DNA of 64,000 nt from an uncultured Holophagaceae bacterium (GCA_903913215.1 CAIWKE010000013.1:62001-126000); one strand, 5' to 3'. Shown: positions 17,784 through 25,983, counted from the stretch's first letter. Translations and numbers: made by a program. Notes: generated by a model not told the origin, from the letters alone.

Positions 17784-17808
17784 CTCCTATTTAGGAGTTT
17801 TAACTCCT
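17784..17808 (-). promoter_or_regulatory. Leader with two mutually exclusive hairpins over the YecH-like ribosome binding site
   Basis: Read as mRNA (minus strand): AGGAGTT (17808-17802), AA, AACTCCT (17799-17793), AAAT, AGGAG (17788-17784), then 6 bases and the ATG. The middle arm can pair with the first arm, leaving the Shine-Dalgarno AGGAG free, or with the last AGGAG, hiding it. Both stems are perfect (7 and 5-6 pairs). It may be a translational switch; equally, the tandem dyads could be a repressor operator at DNA level. Confidence 0.5.
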
Positions 17809-17853
17809 CAATCCATTCTACGACAGCGGCAAGAGGAGGGGAAGGGGCCGCCT

Positions 17854-18864
17854 TTATACCCCGATCGCCAGCGCCACTTCCCGCAGCAGCGGCTCGGGGC
17901 TGAGGTTCCGGGGCAGGTGCCGCAGGGCCTCCAGGATCACCTCCTGTGGAGCCTTCAGGTTCCTGAGGCGGGTCGCCACGGGGGCCAGGGCCTCGCGCCA
18001 GGGAGCCAGGGCGGGCGGTTCGCCGGCGTGCATGCGAGCCAGATCCGCCAGGAGGCGCAGGAGCAGCTCCAGTGGCTGGCGCAGCTGCTCGCCCTGGGCC
18101 AGGGCGGATTCCTTCTCGGGCAGGAGGGGGCCGGACCAGGCGGCAAAGGAGGCCCCGCCCATAAGGGCGATCCAGGCCTCAACCTGAGCTTCGGCCCGGC
18201 GGAAGGTGGCTTCGTCCAGGAAGCGCAGGCTGCCCTCGCCCAGGGCGGTCCAGCGCTCTTGGTCGGAGGTGTCCCAGCCATTCCGCAGGGCCACGGCCCA
18301 TGCCTCGGCCAGGGAGAGGGGTGCCAGGGGGATGCGCTCGCAGCGGCTGCGGATGGTCTGCAGCAGGGCCTCAGGTCGATGGGTGACGAGGATGAAGTGG
18401 GTGCCCGCCGGGGGCTCCTCCAGCGTCTTGAGCAGGATGTTGCCGCTGGATTCGTTCAGGCGGTGGGCCTCCTCCACAAGGATCCAGCGGTGGCAGCCCA
18501 GGGCCGGCGCCAGGCTGGCCCACTCGATGACGCCCCGGCTGAAGCGGGGCTGGTTGGTGGAGTCGAGGCCCTCCCGGATCTGATCGATGCGGATGACGCC
18601 GGCCTTGCCCTCGGGGGTGATGCGCAGCAGGTTGGGCAGCTCGAAGGGCAGCTCCTCGCCCGCAAACATCCGGCAGGGCTCGCACTGGCCGCAGGCGCTG
18701 CGGCGCAGGCACAGCTCCCGCTGGGCCAGTTCCAGGCCCACCCTCCGCTTGCCGATGCCCTCGGGGCCCGTGAACAGCAGGGAGCCCCGGATGCGGCCGG
18801 TCTTGAGCCGTTCCAGGAGGCGCTCGCGAAGCGCCTGGTGGCCGATGATGTCAGGGCTGTACAT
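17854..18864 (-). CDS. holB: DNA polymerase III delta' subunit (clamp loader)
   Basis: AAA+ clamp-loader subunit of 336 residues. Walker A is LLFTGPEGIGKRR (about 29-41), followed by the zinc module CLRRSACGQCEPCRMF with four Cys. The sensor region has WILVEEAHRLNESSGNILLKTLEEPP, the delta'/gamma signature, and then FILVTHRPEALLQTIRSRC. It is coupled to tmk: its ATG shares a base with the tmk stop (TGATG). The tmk-holB order is common in bacteria. Confidence 0.93.
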   Translation of the reverse strand: MYSPDIIGHQALRERLLERLKTGRIRGSLLFTGPEGIGKRRVGLELAQRELCLRRSACGQCEPCRMFAGEELPFELPNLLRITPEGKAGVIRIDQIREGLDSTNQPRFSRGVIEWASLAPALGCHRWILVEEAHRLNESSGNILLKTLEEPPAGTHFILVTHRPEALLQTIRSRCERIPLAPLSLAEAWAVALRNGWDTSDQERWTALGEGSLRFLDEATFRRAEAQVEAWIALMGGASFAAWSGPLLPEKESALAQGEQLRQPLELLLRLLADLARMHAGEPPALAPWREALAPVATRLRNLKAPQEVILEALRHLPRNLSPEPLLREVALAIGV

Positions 18865-19529
18865 CAGTCGACCTCGAAGCCGGCGCTGCGCAGCAGGGGC
18901 GCCACCCGGGCCCAGATGGCGGCCTCCACCAGATCGACCGGATCCCGCGCAGGGACAAGGGCCACGCGCTGGGGGTGCTGCTGGGCGATGGCCAGGAAGC
19001 GACTCCGCACCCGGCGGTGGAAGCCCAGTTCCGCTTCATCAAAGCGGGTCTCGGCGAACTCGGCGCCCAGGGCCAGGTTCCTCACTTCCACCCGCTGCAG
19101 GGACAGCTCCGGATCCAGGTCCAACATCACCGTGAGGTTGGTGCGCAGCCCTCGCAGCACCAGTTCACTCAGGCGATCCAGGGCGGCCTCGGGCACGCCG
19201 CTGGCACCCTGGTAGGCGCGGGTGGAGTCCTCGAAGCGGTCCACCAGGACCACCTGACCCGCCGCCAGGGCGGGCCGGATCACCCGTTCCAGGTGTTGGG
19301 CCCGATCCGCGTAGAACAGCAGCAGCTCAGCATCCGCACACCAGCTCTCGCCGCTGGGGTGCCGCTCCAGGAGCAGGCGCCGCAGCTCCCGCCCCAGATT
19401 CGTGCCGCCGGGTTCCTTGGACACCACCAGGGGCAGCCCCAGGTGGCGCAGGCGTTCCGAGAGCCGCAGCAGCTGGGTCGATTTCCCGGAGCCTTCCACG
19501 CCCTCGATGGTGATGAACACGCCCGGCAC
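18864..19529 (-). CDS. tmk: Thymidylate kinase
   Basis: Phosphorylates dTMP to dTDP. I use the GTG at 19529, which gives 221 residues beginning MPGVFITIEGVEGSGKST; GGGAGG lies 4 bases upstream. An ATG at 19571 would add 14 residues with no homology. Walker A is EGVEGSGKST, the DR motif is VDRFEDSTRAYQGA, and the EPGGT loop is KEPGGTNLG. Its stop overlaps the holB start by one base. With dut elsewhere in the window, this completes dUTP-to-dTTP supply apart from thymidylate synthase. Confidence 0.94.
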   Translation of the reverse strand: MPGVFITIEGVEGSGKSTQLLRLSERLRHLGLPLVVSKEPGGTNLGRELRRLLLERHPSGESWCADAELLLFYADRAQHLERVIRPALAAGQVVLVDRFEDSTRAYQGASGVPEAALDRLSELVLRGLRTNLTVMLDLDPELSLQRVEVRNLALGAEFAETRFDEAELGFHRRVRSRFLAIAQQHPQRVALVPARDPVDLVEAAIWARVAPLLRSAGFEVD

Positions 19530-19616
19530 GAAACCTCCCACGGAAAAGGATACCCGGCGCCCGGGCGACATTGGCCCATCACGGTGCTATCCTGCTCGAA
19601 ACACCAGGAGTTCCAG

Positions 19617-20747
19617 GTGGCCGAAGCGATTCACTGCCCGAGCTGCACCACCCGCTACCGCCTTCGCCCCGAGCGGGTGAGGCCGGTTACCCGCCGAGCC
19701 AAATGTTTTGCCTGCGGAGACATCTTCCCTGTGAGCCAGGCTGTCGCCCGCGTGCTTGGCCTGCCGGATCCCGAGGCCACAGCCGCCATCCAGCCTGAGG
19801 CCACTGCAGCCATCCAGGCCCAGGATCTGGTGGCTGCCCACGTGGAGCCCCTGCCGGCTGCTGAGTCCCTGCCTGTCGTTGAGCCCCAGCCCACCAGCCT
19901 GCCCGCCGCTCCCTCCCTCACCCTGGGCGACCTGGAGGGTGTTGGCCCGGATGCGCTGGAAGAAACCCTGGTGGTTGCCCCCGAGCCCCTTCCTGAACCC
20001 AAGGCCGAGGCCAGACCCCGGCCTGAATACGTGCTACCTGCGCCGGTGTCGGTGGACGCTGATATGGAGGCCACGGCTTCTGGGTACACCTCCGCCCGGG
20101 ACGCCATCGACAAGCTCTTCGGCTCCGCTCCCATGGCCACACCTCCATTGAAGATCCACCGGGATTCGGACGCGGCGGACCTGGAAGCCTCCCTCTCGGC
20201 CCTGGACACCACGCTCGGGCCCACCACTCCCGTGGAGCCCCCTGCGGAGCTCACCGAGGATGATCTAGGCGCTCCCTCCCGCTCCACCATGCGGTTGAGC
20301 CAGGAGCATCTGCAGGCCATCGCCGCCTCGGCCCCGGCCCCCGCGGAACCCACCGTGGCCCTGCGGGTCTCCGATGTCATGGCCGCCAAGGTCGCGGCGG
20401 AAGCTGCCCCAGTCACCACTCCAGCCCCCGCCACGCGCAGCTTCGCCCCCTTCACCAGCCCTGAGCCCGGCGCGGAGTTGCTGCGCCTGAAGATCGGCGA
20501 AGAGATCTACGGCGGGCTCACCATGCCCCAGCTCATCACTTGGGTGGACGAGGGCCGCATCCTGGAGAACCACCTGGTGGCCCGCCAGCACAGCGAGAAC
20601 TGGCTGGAGGCCCACAAGGTTCCGGGTTTGCGCCCCATCTTCGAGCGCATGCGCCGCGAGCGCAGCGGTGGTGCCCCCAGCCTTGATCCAGACCAGGACA
20701 GCGCCCCCAAGAAGAGCCTCTTCGGCGGTCTTTTCGGAAAGAACTGA
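19617..20747 (+). CDS. Zinc-ribbon (MJ0042-like) protein with C-terminal GYF-like domain
   Basis: Protein of 376 residues. GTG 19617 is the start (CAGGAG 6 bases upstream); it then opens MAEAIHCPSCTTRYRL, an MJ0042-type finger with CPSC and CFAC pairs (about 7-41). A long Pro/Ala/Glu-rich, low-complexity linker follows, with an in-frame duplication of PEATAAIQ. The last about 85 residues (LRLKIGEEIYGGLTMPQLIT, then WVDEGRILENHLVARQHSENW) form a compact GYF_2-like module, usually a peptide-binding or regulatory platform. This finger-linker-domain layout occurs in gliding and polarity proteins of other phyla; the role here is not known. The next gene starts one base after its stop. Confidence 0.75.
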   Translation: MAEAIHCPSCTTRYRLRPERVRPVTRRAKCFACGDIFPVSQAVARVLGLPDPEATAAIQPEATAAIQAQDLVAAHVEPLPAAESLPVVEPQPTSLPAAPSLTLGDLEGVGPDALEETLVVAPEPLPEPKAEARPRPEYVLPAPVSVDADMEATASGYTSARDAIDKLFGSAPMATPPLKIHRDSDAADLEASLSALDTTLGPTTPVEPPAELTEDDLGAPSRSTMRLSQEHLQAIAASAPAPAEPTVALRVSDVMAAKVAAEAAPVTTPAPATRSFAPFTSPEPGAELLRLKIGEEIYGGLTMPQLITWVDEGRILENHLVARQHSENWLEAHKVPGLRPIFERMRRERSGGAPSLDPDQDSAPKKSLFGGLFGKN

Positions 20748-20748
20748 G

Positions 20749-21273
20749 ATGCACAGCCTCCTCCTTGCTGCCACGCTCTGCCTGGCCCAGACTCCGCCTG
20801 CGCCAACCACGGCACCCGCGCCCGCACCGGCTCCCGCGGCCCTCATGGTGGCCCCGCCCACGGCCCCCCAGCCCACGCCGATCCAGCCCCTGACCTTCTA
20901 CTCCGAGAGCTTCCCCTACACCTGGGACCATGTCATCCCCCTCAGCATCAACCTCGGCGGGCTCAAGGTCACCAGCATCTTCTTCAACAAGCGCGTGGTG
21001 GAACGGGGCTTCTTCAACCTCTTCAAGGGTGCCGAATTCGGTACCCGCGCCCAGGTAGAAGTGACCAACACTGGAACCCTGCCCAAGATCCCCGGCTTTG
21101 CCGTGGCTGTGATGGACAAGGATGGGCGCCTCCTGGGTGCCGCCTCGGGCGGCACCAAGTTCGGCACCGTGAAGCCCGGCGAGACCGAGACCTTCGACCT
21201 CAACTTCACCCAGGTGAAGGAGCGGCTTGGTGCCGGGGACAAATTCTTCCTGGCGATCGAACTGCGGAATTGA
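20749..21273 (+). CDS. Secreted protein of unknown function
   Basis: Protein of 174 residues with a short signal peptide (MHSLLLAATLCLAQ) and a Pro/Ala linker. The mature part (about 45-174) is beta-rich: TWDHVIPLSINLGGLKVTSIFF, RAQVEVTNTGTLPKIPGFAVAV and GTVKPGETETFDLNFTQVKE resemble an immunoglobulin-like or FxLYD-type fold that deals with sums of terms, common in small periplasmic proteins. I recognise no family with certainty. It is coupled to the zinc-ribbon gene and ends 132 bases before the convergent heptose kinase gene. Confidence 0.7.
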   Translation: MHSLLLAATLCLAQTPPAPTTAPAPAPAPAALMVAPPTAPQPTPIQPLTFYSESFPYTWDHVIPLSINLGGLKVTSIFFNKRVVERGFFNLFKGAEFGTRAQVEVTNTGTLPKIPGFAVAVMDKDGRLLGAASGGTKFGTVKPGETETFDLNFTQVKERLGAGDKFFLAIELRN

Positions 21274-21405
21274 GGCAGCTGCTATCGCTCGATTAATCAA
21301 AGAAGAACACCGATAAAGCTAGGCAACCCAGCTGTGCTTCTTGCCTGTTCGTTTGATATGCCTGGCGATCGGTAGCCCCATGTTCCAAGCAGGCTGGGGC
21401 CCTTG

Positions 21406-22410
21406 TCAGTTCGCCTCTTGTTCCTGATAGTGGGCGAGCAGTTCCTCGGGTGTGACCGTGGCGGTGCCGATCTTCCCCACCACCACGCCCGCGGCGGAGT
21501 TGGCCAGCATGGCGGCGTCGCGCCAGTCGGCTCCGGTGGCGATGGCGGCGCTGAAGGCCGCGATGACCGTGTCGCCTGCGCCACTCACGTCATAGACCTC
21601 CCGGGCCTCGGTGGGAATCATCCAGGGGGCTTGGTGCGCGGCAACTTGGGCGAAGAGGGCCATGCCCCGCTCGCTGCGGGTGACCAGCAGGCCCTTCAGG
21701 CCCAGGTCCGCCATGAGGGCCTGGCCTGCGATGGTGACTTCCATGTCCGAGCGCACCCCGCGACCGGTCAGCTCCGAGATCTCCTTGATGTTGGGCGTCA
21801 TGAGGGTGGCGCCCTTGTACAGCTCCCGGTGGGCGGGCTTGGGATCCACGATCCAGGGCAGGCCCTTGGCTGCGCAGACGCTGCGCACCACGGCCATGAC
21901 CGAGGCGTTCACGGTGCCCTTGGCGTAGTCGGACACGATGAGTGCAGAGGCCTCGCCCAGGGCCCGCTCCAGGCGGTCCTTGAGGCCCAGGAGCACGGCG
22001 GCGTCCGGGGTGCCCAGTTCCTCCCGGTCGATGCGCAGCATCTGCTGCTGCTGGCCGATGACCCGGGTCTTGATGATGGTGGGGCGCGAGGTGTCCAGCA
22101 CCAGGCCCGAGATGGACACGCCAAGGCCACCCAACAGCCCCAGCACCTTCTCACCCGCCCCATCCTTCTGCAGGGTGCCGATGAGCAGGGGCTCCGCCCC
22201 CAGGGCCTTGAGGTTGGAGGCCACGTTGGCCGCGCCGCCCAGCACTGCCCGTTCCCGCAGGACCCGCACGATGGGCACCGGGGCCTCTGGCGAGATGCGG
22301 CTCACCTCGCCGAAGAGATACTCGTCCAGCATCACATCGCCCAGCACGGCCACCTTGCGGCCCGCCATGCGCTGAAGCAGGGTCTCGGCATGGGCGCGGT
22401 CGAGGCGCAT
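21406..22410 (-). CDS. rfaE1: D-glycero-beta-D-manno-heptose 7-phosphate kinase (HldE kinase domain / RfaE1)
   Basis: PfkB-family sugar kinase of 334 residues that phosphorylates C1 of heptose 7-phosphate in ADP-heptose synthesis for LPS core. Family marks are VLGDVMLDEYLFGEVSRISPEAPVPI (about 22-47), AVLGGAANVASNLKALGA, and the C-terminal anion hole VSGAGDTVIAAFSAA. Only the kinase half of E. coli HldE is present; the nucleotidyltransferase half is not in the window. Its ATG shares a base with the stop of the Trm112-like gene upstream. It implies an LPS-bearing outer membrane. Confidence 0.93.
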   Translation of the reverse strand: MRLDRAHAETLLQRMAGRKVAVLGDVMLDEYLFGEVSRISPEAPVPIVRVLRERAVLGGAANVASNLKALGAEPLLIGTLQKDGAGEKVLGLLGGLGVSISGLVLDTSRPTIIKTRVIGQQQQMLRIDREELGTPDAAVLLGLKDRLERALGEASALIVSDYAKGTVNASVMAVVRSVCAAKGLPWIVDPKPAHRELYKGATLMTPNIKEISELTGRGVRSDMEVTIAGQALMADLGLKGLLVTRSERGMALFAQVAAHQAPWMIPTEAREVYDVSGAGDTVIAAFSAAIATGADWRDAAMLANSAAGVVVGKIGTATVTPEELLAHYQEQEAN

Positions 22411-22574
22411 CAGGCCACCGGCCGGGCGTGGTCGACCAGCATGACGGGGATGCCGTCCTCAATGGGATAGAGCAGCCCACAGGCCTGGCAGTGGAGCCCC
22501 TCGGCCTGTTCGACCAGGTCGCCGTGGCAGGCGGGACAGCAGAGGATCTCGAGGAGGCGGGGGTCGAGGGACAT
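22410..22574 (-). CDS. Trm112-like small zinc-ribbon protein (YcaR / UPF0434 type)
   Basis: A short gene of 54 codons that is easily missed. It begins MSLDPRLLEILCCPACHG and has Cys at 12, 13, 16, 29 and 32, then LLYPIEDGIPVML, the signature of the Trm112/UPF0434 family. In E. coli the homologue YcaR sits between lpxK and kdsB; here it is coupled (TGATG) to the heptose kinase, again an LPS context. The family includes activators of methyltransferases, but the role of bacterial forms is not settled. Confidence 0.88.
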   Translation of the reverse strand: MSLDPRLLEILCCPACHGDLVEQAEGLHCQACGLLYPIEDGIPVMLVDHARPVA

Positions 22575-22612
22575 GGGTCCAGCTTATCGGAATCGGGTCT
22601 TGGCCCAAAGCC

Positions 22613-22636
22613 AAGGGGGCGCCACGGCGCCCCCTT
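22613..22636 (-). terminator. Hairpin downstream of the Fe-S oxidoreductase gene
   Basis: AAGGGGGCGC/GCGCCCCCTT, 10-11 perfect pairs around a tiny loop, lies 18 bases past the stop at 22655. On the minus strand it is followed by GGCTTTGGG rather than a long T run, so it may be a weak intrinsic terminator or an mRNA end-stabiliser. It sits between this gene and the Trm112-like gene. Confidence 0.6.
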
Positions 22637-22654
22637 GTGTTCTTTCCAGTCGCC

Positions 22655-24691
22655 CTACTTCAGCGCCTTGGCGGCCAGCTCCAGCACGTCGGTGGTGGCC
22701 ACGCCCTCGTGGTTGGTCTCGCCTGCTGCGTTGTTCAGCATGACGTTGCAGAAGGGGCAGCCCACGGCGATGGTGGTGGCCTTGGTTTCCAGCGCCTGCT
22801 CGAAGCGCTCATGGTTCACGCGCTTGCCCAGGTGCTCCTCCAGCCAGAAGCGGCCGCCGCCGGCACCGCAGCACATGGTGGCCTCGCCGTGCTTCTCCAT
22901 CTCCGTGAGCTTCACGCCGGGGATGGCGTCCAGAATGGCGCGGGGGGCCTCCACCTGGCCATTGATGCGGCTGAGGTAACAGGGGTCGTGGTAGGTGAGG
23001 TCCACCGCGACGGTCTGCTCCAGCTTGAGTCGCCCCTCGGCCATGAGCTTGGCCACCAACTCAGTGCCGTGTACCACCTCGAAGTCGCCCCCGAAGGCCG
23101 GGTATTCGTTCTTGAGGGTGTTGAGGCAGTGGGGGCAGTTGGTGATGACCTTCTTCACACCGTGGCCCTTGAGTGTCTCGATGTTGGCTTCGGTGGCGGT
23201 CTGGTAGAGGTACTCGTTGCCCAGGCGCCGGGCGGACTCGCAGGTGCAGCTCTCTTCAGAGCCGAGGATGGCGAAGGAGACCTTGGCGGCCTGCAGCAGC
23301 TTGACCAGGGCCTGGGAGACCCGCTGGCCCGCAGCGTCGTAGCTGCCCGCACAGCCCACCCAGAACAGGTACTCGGCCTCGGGGTTCTCGGCCATGGTGG
23401 GCACATTCAGTCCCTCAGCCCACTTGCCGCGATCCGCGGCTGGCAGGTTCCAGGGATTGCCCTGGCGCTCCATGCCCTTGAAGGCCGTCTGCGCCTCGGC
23501 TGGGAAGTTGCTCTCCTCCAGGGTCAGATACCGGCGCATGCCGATGATCTTGTCCACGAAGCTGATCTGCAGGGGACAGGCCCATTCGCAGTAGCCGCAA
23601 CTGGTGCAGGCCCAAATGGTGTCCTGGCTGATCCAGCCTTCGAGCTGGGCCTTGCTCCAGGGGGCGTGCTCCTCGTCCCGGGCCCACACGGAGCCCTCAG
23701 GTACGGGGCCACCGATGAGCAGGCGATTTTCGGGCACGGCCTGGTCCTGGCCCATCTGCTCAAGGGGCGTGGCCTTCAGGTAATCCCGCAGGTCATTGCC
23801 AAAATCCTTGGGGCGGAGGGGCTTGCCGGTCAGGGTCGTGGGGCAGTTCTCCAGGCAGCGGCCGCACTCCACGCAGGTGTAGAAGTCCAGCATCTGCTTC
23901 CAGGTGAAGTCCTGGATCTTGTTGATGCCGAAGTGCTCGGCCTCCATGTCCATGGGCTTGAGGTTCTTCTGGGGCTCCAGCTCCCGGAAGTAGATGTTGA
24001 AGAGCGATGTGAACACGTGGAAGTGCTTGGAGTAGGGCAGGAAGTTCGCGAAGAAATAGAGCAGGGCCAGGTGCAGCCACCAGGTGGTCTTGTAGAGGGC
24101 CCACAGGCCCAGGGGGCTGAAGCCGCGCAGCAGCTGGCCCACGGCGAGACTGGCCGGAGCCCACAGCTTCCAGGCGGGGTTGTAGAGCCAGAGGTAGGCG
24201 GCGTCGGCCAGCAGGTCCGTGACCATGAGGCCACCGATGAGACTCAGGGTGGCCCAGGCATCCCAGGAGTTCTCCAGGCGCCAGGGCTTCACAACCAGGC
24301 GGCGGAAGGCGGCCAGGCCCAGGCCCAGGAGCACCAGCACCTCGAAGACGTCCTTGGTGGCCTGGTAGCCATAGCCGAAGCGGCCCAGGGCCTCAGTCAT
24401 GTGGAAGGCGGGGAAGAGGCCCTCCAGCACCAGCCCGATGGAGCGCAGCGACAGGACGCAGAAGCCCCAGAAGATAAGAATGTGATAGAAGCCCGCGTAT
24501 TTGTCCCGGACCATGCGCTTCTGCAGCAGGGCCAGGGTGAACACACCCTTGAGGCGCACCCAGGGCTGGTCGAAGCGGTTGTCCGGCAGGCCCGCTTTCA
24601 AGGTGGCCAGCCGCTGGCGGATGGTCCAGGCGAAGAAGCCGCCGGCGCCCAGGGTCATGAGCCAGAACAGTGTGATTTCCAGGGCCTTCAT
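22655..24691 (-). CDS. Membrane-bound Fe-S oxidoreductase (HdrD/EtfD-type ETF:quinone reductase)
   Basis: Protein of 678 residues. The N-terminal about 220 residues carry membrane helices like the NarI/HdrE cytochrome b subunit (HILIFWGFCVLSLRSIGLVLEG; His70 and others are possible haem ligands). Two [4Fe-4S] motifs follow (Cys273/276/279/283 and Cys362/365/368/372), then two CCG cysteine-rich domains (CAGSYDAAG, CTCESARRLG, DPCYLSRING, MCCGAGGG). This fused layout is that of membrane oxidoreductases passing electrons from electron-transfer flavoprotein to menaquinone (EMO/EtfD). No etfAB lies in the window, so the donor is inferred. A hairpin lies just downstream. Confidence 0.85.
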   Translation of the reverse strand: MKALEITLFWLMTLGAGGFFAWTIRQRLATLKAGLPDNRFDQPWVRLKGVFTLALLQKRMVRDKYAGFYHILIFWGFCVLSLRSIGLVLEGLFPAFHMTEALGRFGYGYQATKDVFEVLVLLGLGLAAFRRLVVKPWRLENSWDAWATLSLIGGLMVTDLLADAAYLWLYNPAWKLWAPASLAVGQLLRGFSPLGLWALYKTTWWLHLALLYFFANFLPYSKHFHVFTSLFNIYFRELEPQKNLKPMDMEAEHFGINKIQDFTWKQMLDFYTCVECGRCLENCPTTLTGKPLRPKDFGNDLRDYLKATPLEQMGQDQAVPENRLLIGGPVPEGSVWARDEEHAPWSKAQLEGWISQDTIWACTSCGYCEWACPLQISFVDKIIGMRRYLTLEESNFPAEAQTAFKGMERQGNPWNLPAADRGKWAEGLNVPTMAENPEAEYLFWVGCAGSYDAAGQRVSQALVKLLQAAKVSFAILGSEESCTCESARRLGNEYLYQTATEANIETLKGHGVKKVITNCPHCLNTLKNEYPAFGGDFEVVHGTELVAKLMAEGRLKLEQTVAVDLTYHDPCYLSRINGQVEAPRAILDAIPGVKLTEMEKHGEATMCCGAGGGRFWLEEHLGKRVNHERFEQALETKATTIAVGCPFCNVMLNNAAGETNHEGVATTDVLELAAKALK

Positions 24692-24845
24692 GGGGTCCCT
24701 CCGCTTGCGATACAGGCTGGCGATGGATCCGCAGGGATCCTGATTCGCTCACCCAGTTGTCAGGTATGACGGGCTTGAAGGCCCAGTGTAGCCGTGGCCA
24801 TGAGAAACTGAAGCCCCGACCTGGAGTCAGCCCCCGGAGTCCCCC

Positions 24846-25199
24846 TTGCCCCAGCCCTCTCCCCTCCGCTTTGAAGCCGCCGTCACTCGGCCCCTGTCCG
24901 TGGTGTTCCGCCAGGGCGAGGCCTGGGTGGGCCACGACTACACCGTGGAGGTGGTGACCAGTCGCCAGGGTCTGGACGGCTTCGATGTCGTTGTCGACTT
25001 CCGGGACCTGGAAGCGGCCCTGGACCGCAGCCTGGCCCCCCTCCAGGGCCGCCTCCTCTCGGACCTGGGCCTTGTCGGCCCTTTGGCCCTGGCCCAGCGC
25101 CTCCTGGCCGAACTGGCCCCCCACGTCCCCGCGCCCGCCCACCTCCAGGAAGTGGCGCTCACGGATGGAACGGGGCGAAGAATGACCGTCCGCGCGTGA
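24846..25199 (+). CDS. PTPS/QueD-fold protein lacking the zinc ligands
   Basis: Protein of 117 residues. TTG 24846 is chosen because GGAG is 6 bases upstream and no ATG fits. The order LRFEAA, GHDYTVEV, VVVDFRDLEAALD, LLSDL resembles 6-pyruvoyl-tetrahydropterin synthase/QueD (FEAAH, HGH, DFxxLK, LND). However, the first His is Val (FEAAV), the HGH is VGH, the catalytic CGRLHGH Cys is missing and the DHxxLN His is absent. The fold therefore looks retained without the zinc site. It overlaps the signal peptidase gene by 4 bases (GTGA). It may be a structural or repurposed paralogue. Confidence 0.7.
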   Translation: MPQPSPLRFEAAVTRPLSVVFRQGEAWVGHDYTVEVVTSRQGLDGFDVVVDFRDLEAALDRSLAPLQGRLLSDLGLVGPLALAQRLLAELAPHVPAPAHLQEVALTDGTGRRMTVRA

Positions 25200-25627
25200 A
25201 GCCCTGGCTCCCCTTCGCCGCCCTGGCCCTGGCCCTCTCGCCGCTGCTGGTGGTGGTGCCGGTCCACGTGAGCGGTCACAGCATGGAGCCCGCCCTTCGC
25301 GATGGTGAGCTGCACTGGGCGCTGCGGGCCTGGGCCAGCCACGCGCCCCGGCGGGGCGAGGTCTGGCTCGTGGTGGGGCCCGAAGGGCGATCCGTGAAGC
25401 GGGTCATCGGCCTGCCTGGCGAGGTCGTGGCCTGGCAGGGCCCGGAGGTATGGATCCAGGAGCGGCGCCTGGAGGAACCCTGGGTGCAGTTCCCGGAGCG
25501 CGGCGGCGAAGGTCGCCAGGCCTGCGGGACGGGCTACCTGGTCCTGGGTGACAACCGCCCCGCCAGCCAGGACGGACGGAGCTGGGGGCCCCTGCCAGTT
25601 GGGTCCCTGCGGGGGCGGGTGCTCTGA
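25196..25627 (+). CDS. Signal peptidase I-like (S26) protease
   Basis: Protein of 143 residues with one N-terminal membrane segment (LPFAALALALSPLLVVVPVHV). The catalytic Ser29 is in SGHSMEP and the general base Lys68 in GRSVKRVIGLPGE; box E is seen as YLVLGDNRPASQDGRSWGPL. It is much shorter than LepB (about 320 in E. coli) because the second beta domain is almost absent; similar short S26 forms process specific substrates. The GTG start overlaps the preceding gene by 4 bases. Confidence 0.85.
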   Translation: MKPWLPFAALALALSPLLVVVPVHVSGHSMEPALRDGELHWALRAWASHAPRRGEVWLVVGPEGRSVKRVIGLPGEVVAWQGPEVWIQERRLEEPWVQFPERGGEGRQACGTGYLVLGDNRPASQDGRSWGPLPVGSLRGRVL

Positions 25628-25630
25628 GTC

Positions 25631-25646
25631 AGCGGGGAACCCCGCT
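25631..25646. repeat. Short perfect inverted repeat between the signal peptidase gene and clpS
   Basis: AGCGGGG, AA, CCCCGCT: seven pairs in the 44-base gap, 26 bases before the clpS ATG. No T run follows. It could be part of a weak terminator or an RNA leader structure for the clp operon; nothing else marks this gap. Confidence 0.45.
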
Positions 25647-25671
25647 ATCCTGAAGCCCGGAGGCGCCAGCC

Positions 25672-25983
25672 ATGGCCACCAAGAAACAGGGCCAGGTCCT
25701 CACCCGCACCCGCGCTGCCACGCGGGAACCCGGCATGTGGAAGGTCCTGCTGCACAACGACGACTACACCACGCAGGAGTTCGTGGTGTGGCTGCTGCAG
25801 ACGGTGTTTCGCAAGCCCGAGGCCGAGGCCACGGTCATCATGCTGGCGGTGCATCGGGCCGGCGTGGGCGTGGCGGGCATCTACACCAAGGATGTGGCGG
25901 AGACTCGCGCCGAGCGGGGCCGCCAGTTGGCCGAGCGCGAGGGCTTCCCACTGCTCCTCACCGTGGAGGCCGACCATGCCTGA
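25672..25983 (+). CDS. clpS: ClpS adaptor (N-degron recognition)
   Basis: Protein of 103 residues that binds proteins with N-terminal Leu, Phe, Tyr or Trp and hands them to ClpA. The binding pocket motif is WKVLLHNDDYTTQEFVVWLL (about 23-42), and a conserved C-terminal helix (AERGRQLAEREGFPLLLTVE) follows. The N-terminal tail (ATKKQGQVLTRTRAATREP) is disordered, as in the family. It overlaps clpA by 8 bases, so the adaptor and unfoldase are made together. Confidence 0.95.
   Translation: MATKKQGQVLTRTRAATREPGMWKVLLHNDDYTTQEFVVWLLQTVFRKPEAEATVIMLAVHRAGVGVAGIYTKDVAETRAERGRQLAEREGFPLLLTVEADHA

Noticed and set aside
21375-21400. GCCCCA...TGGGGC as a bidirectional terminator between two convergent genes
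   Set aside because: Six pairs with a 14-base loop and no T run on either side; too weak to call.
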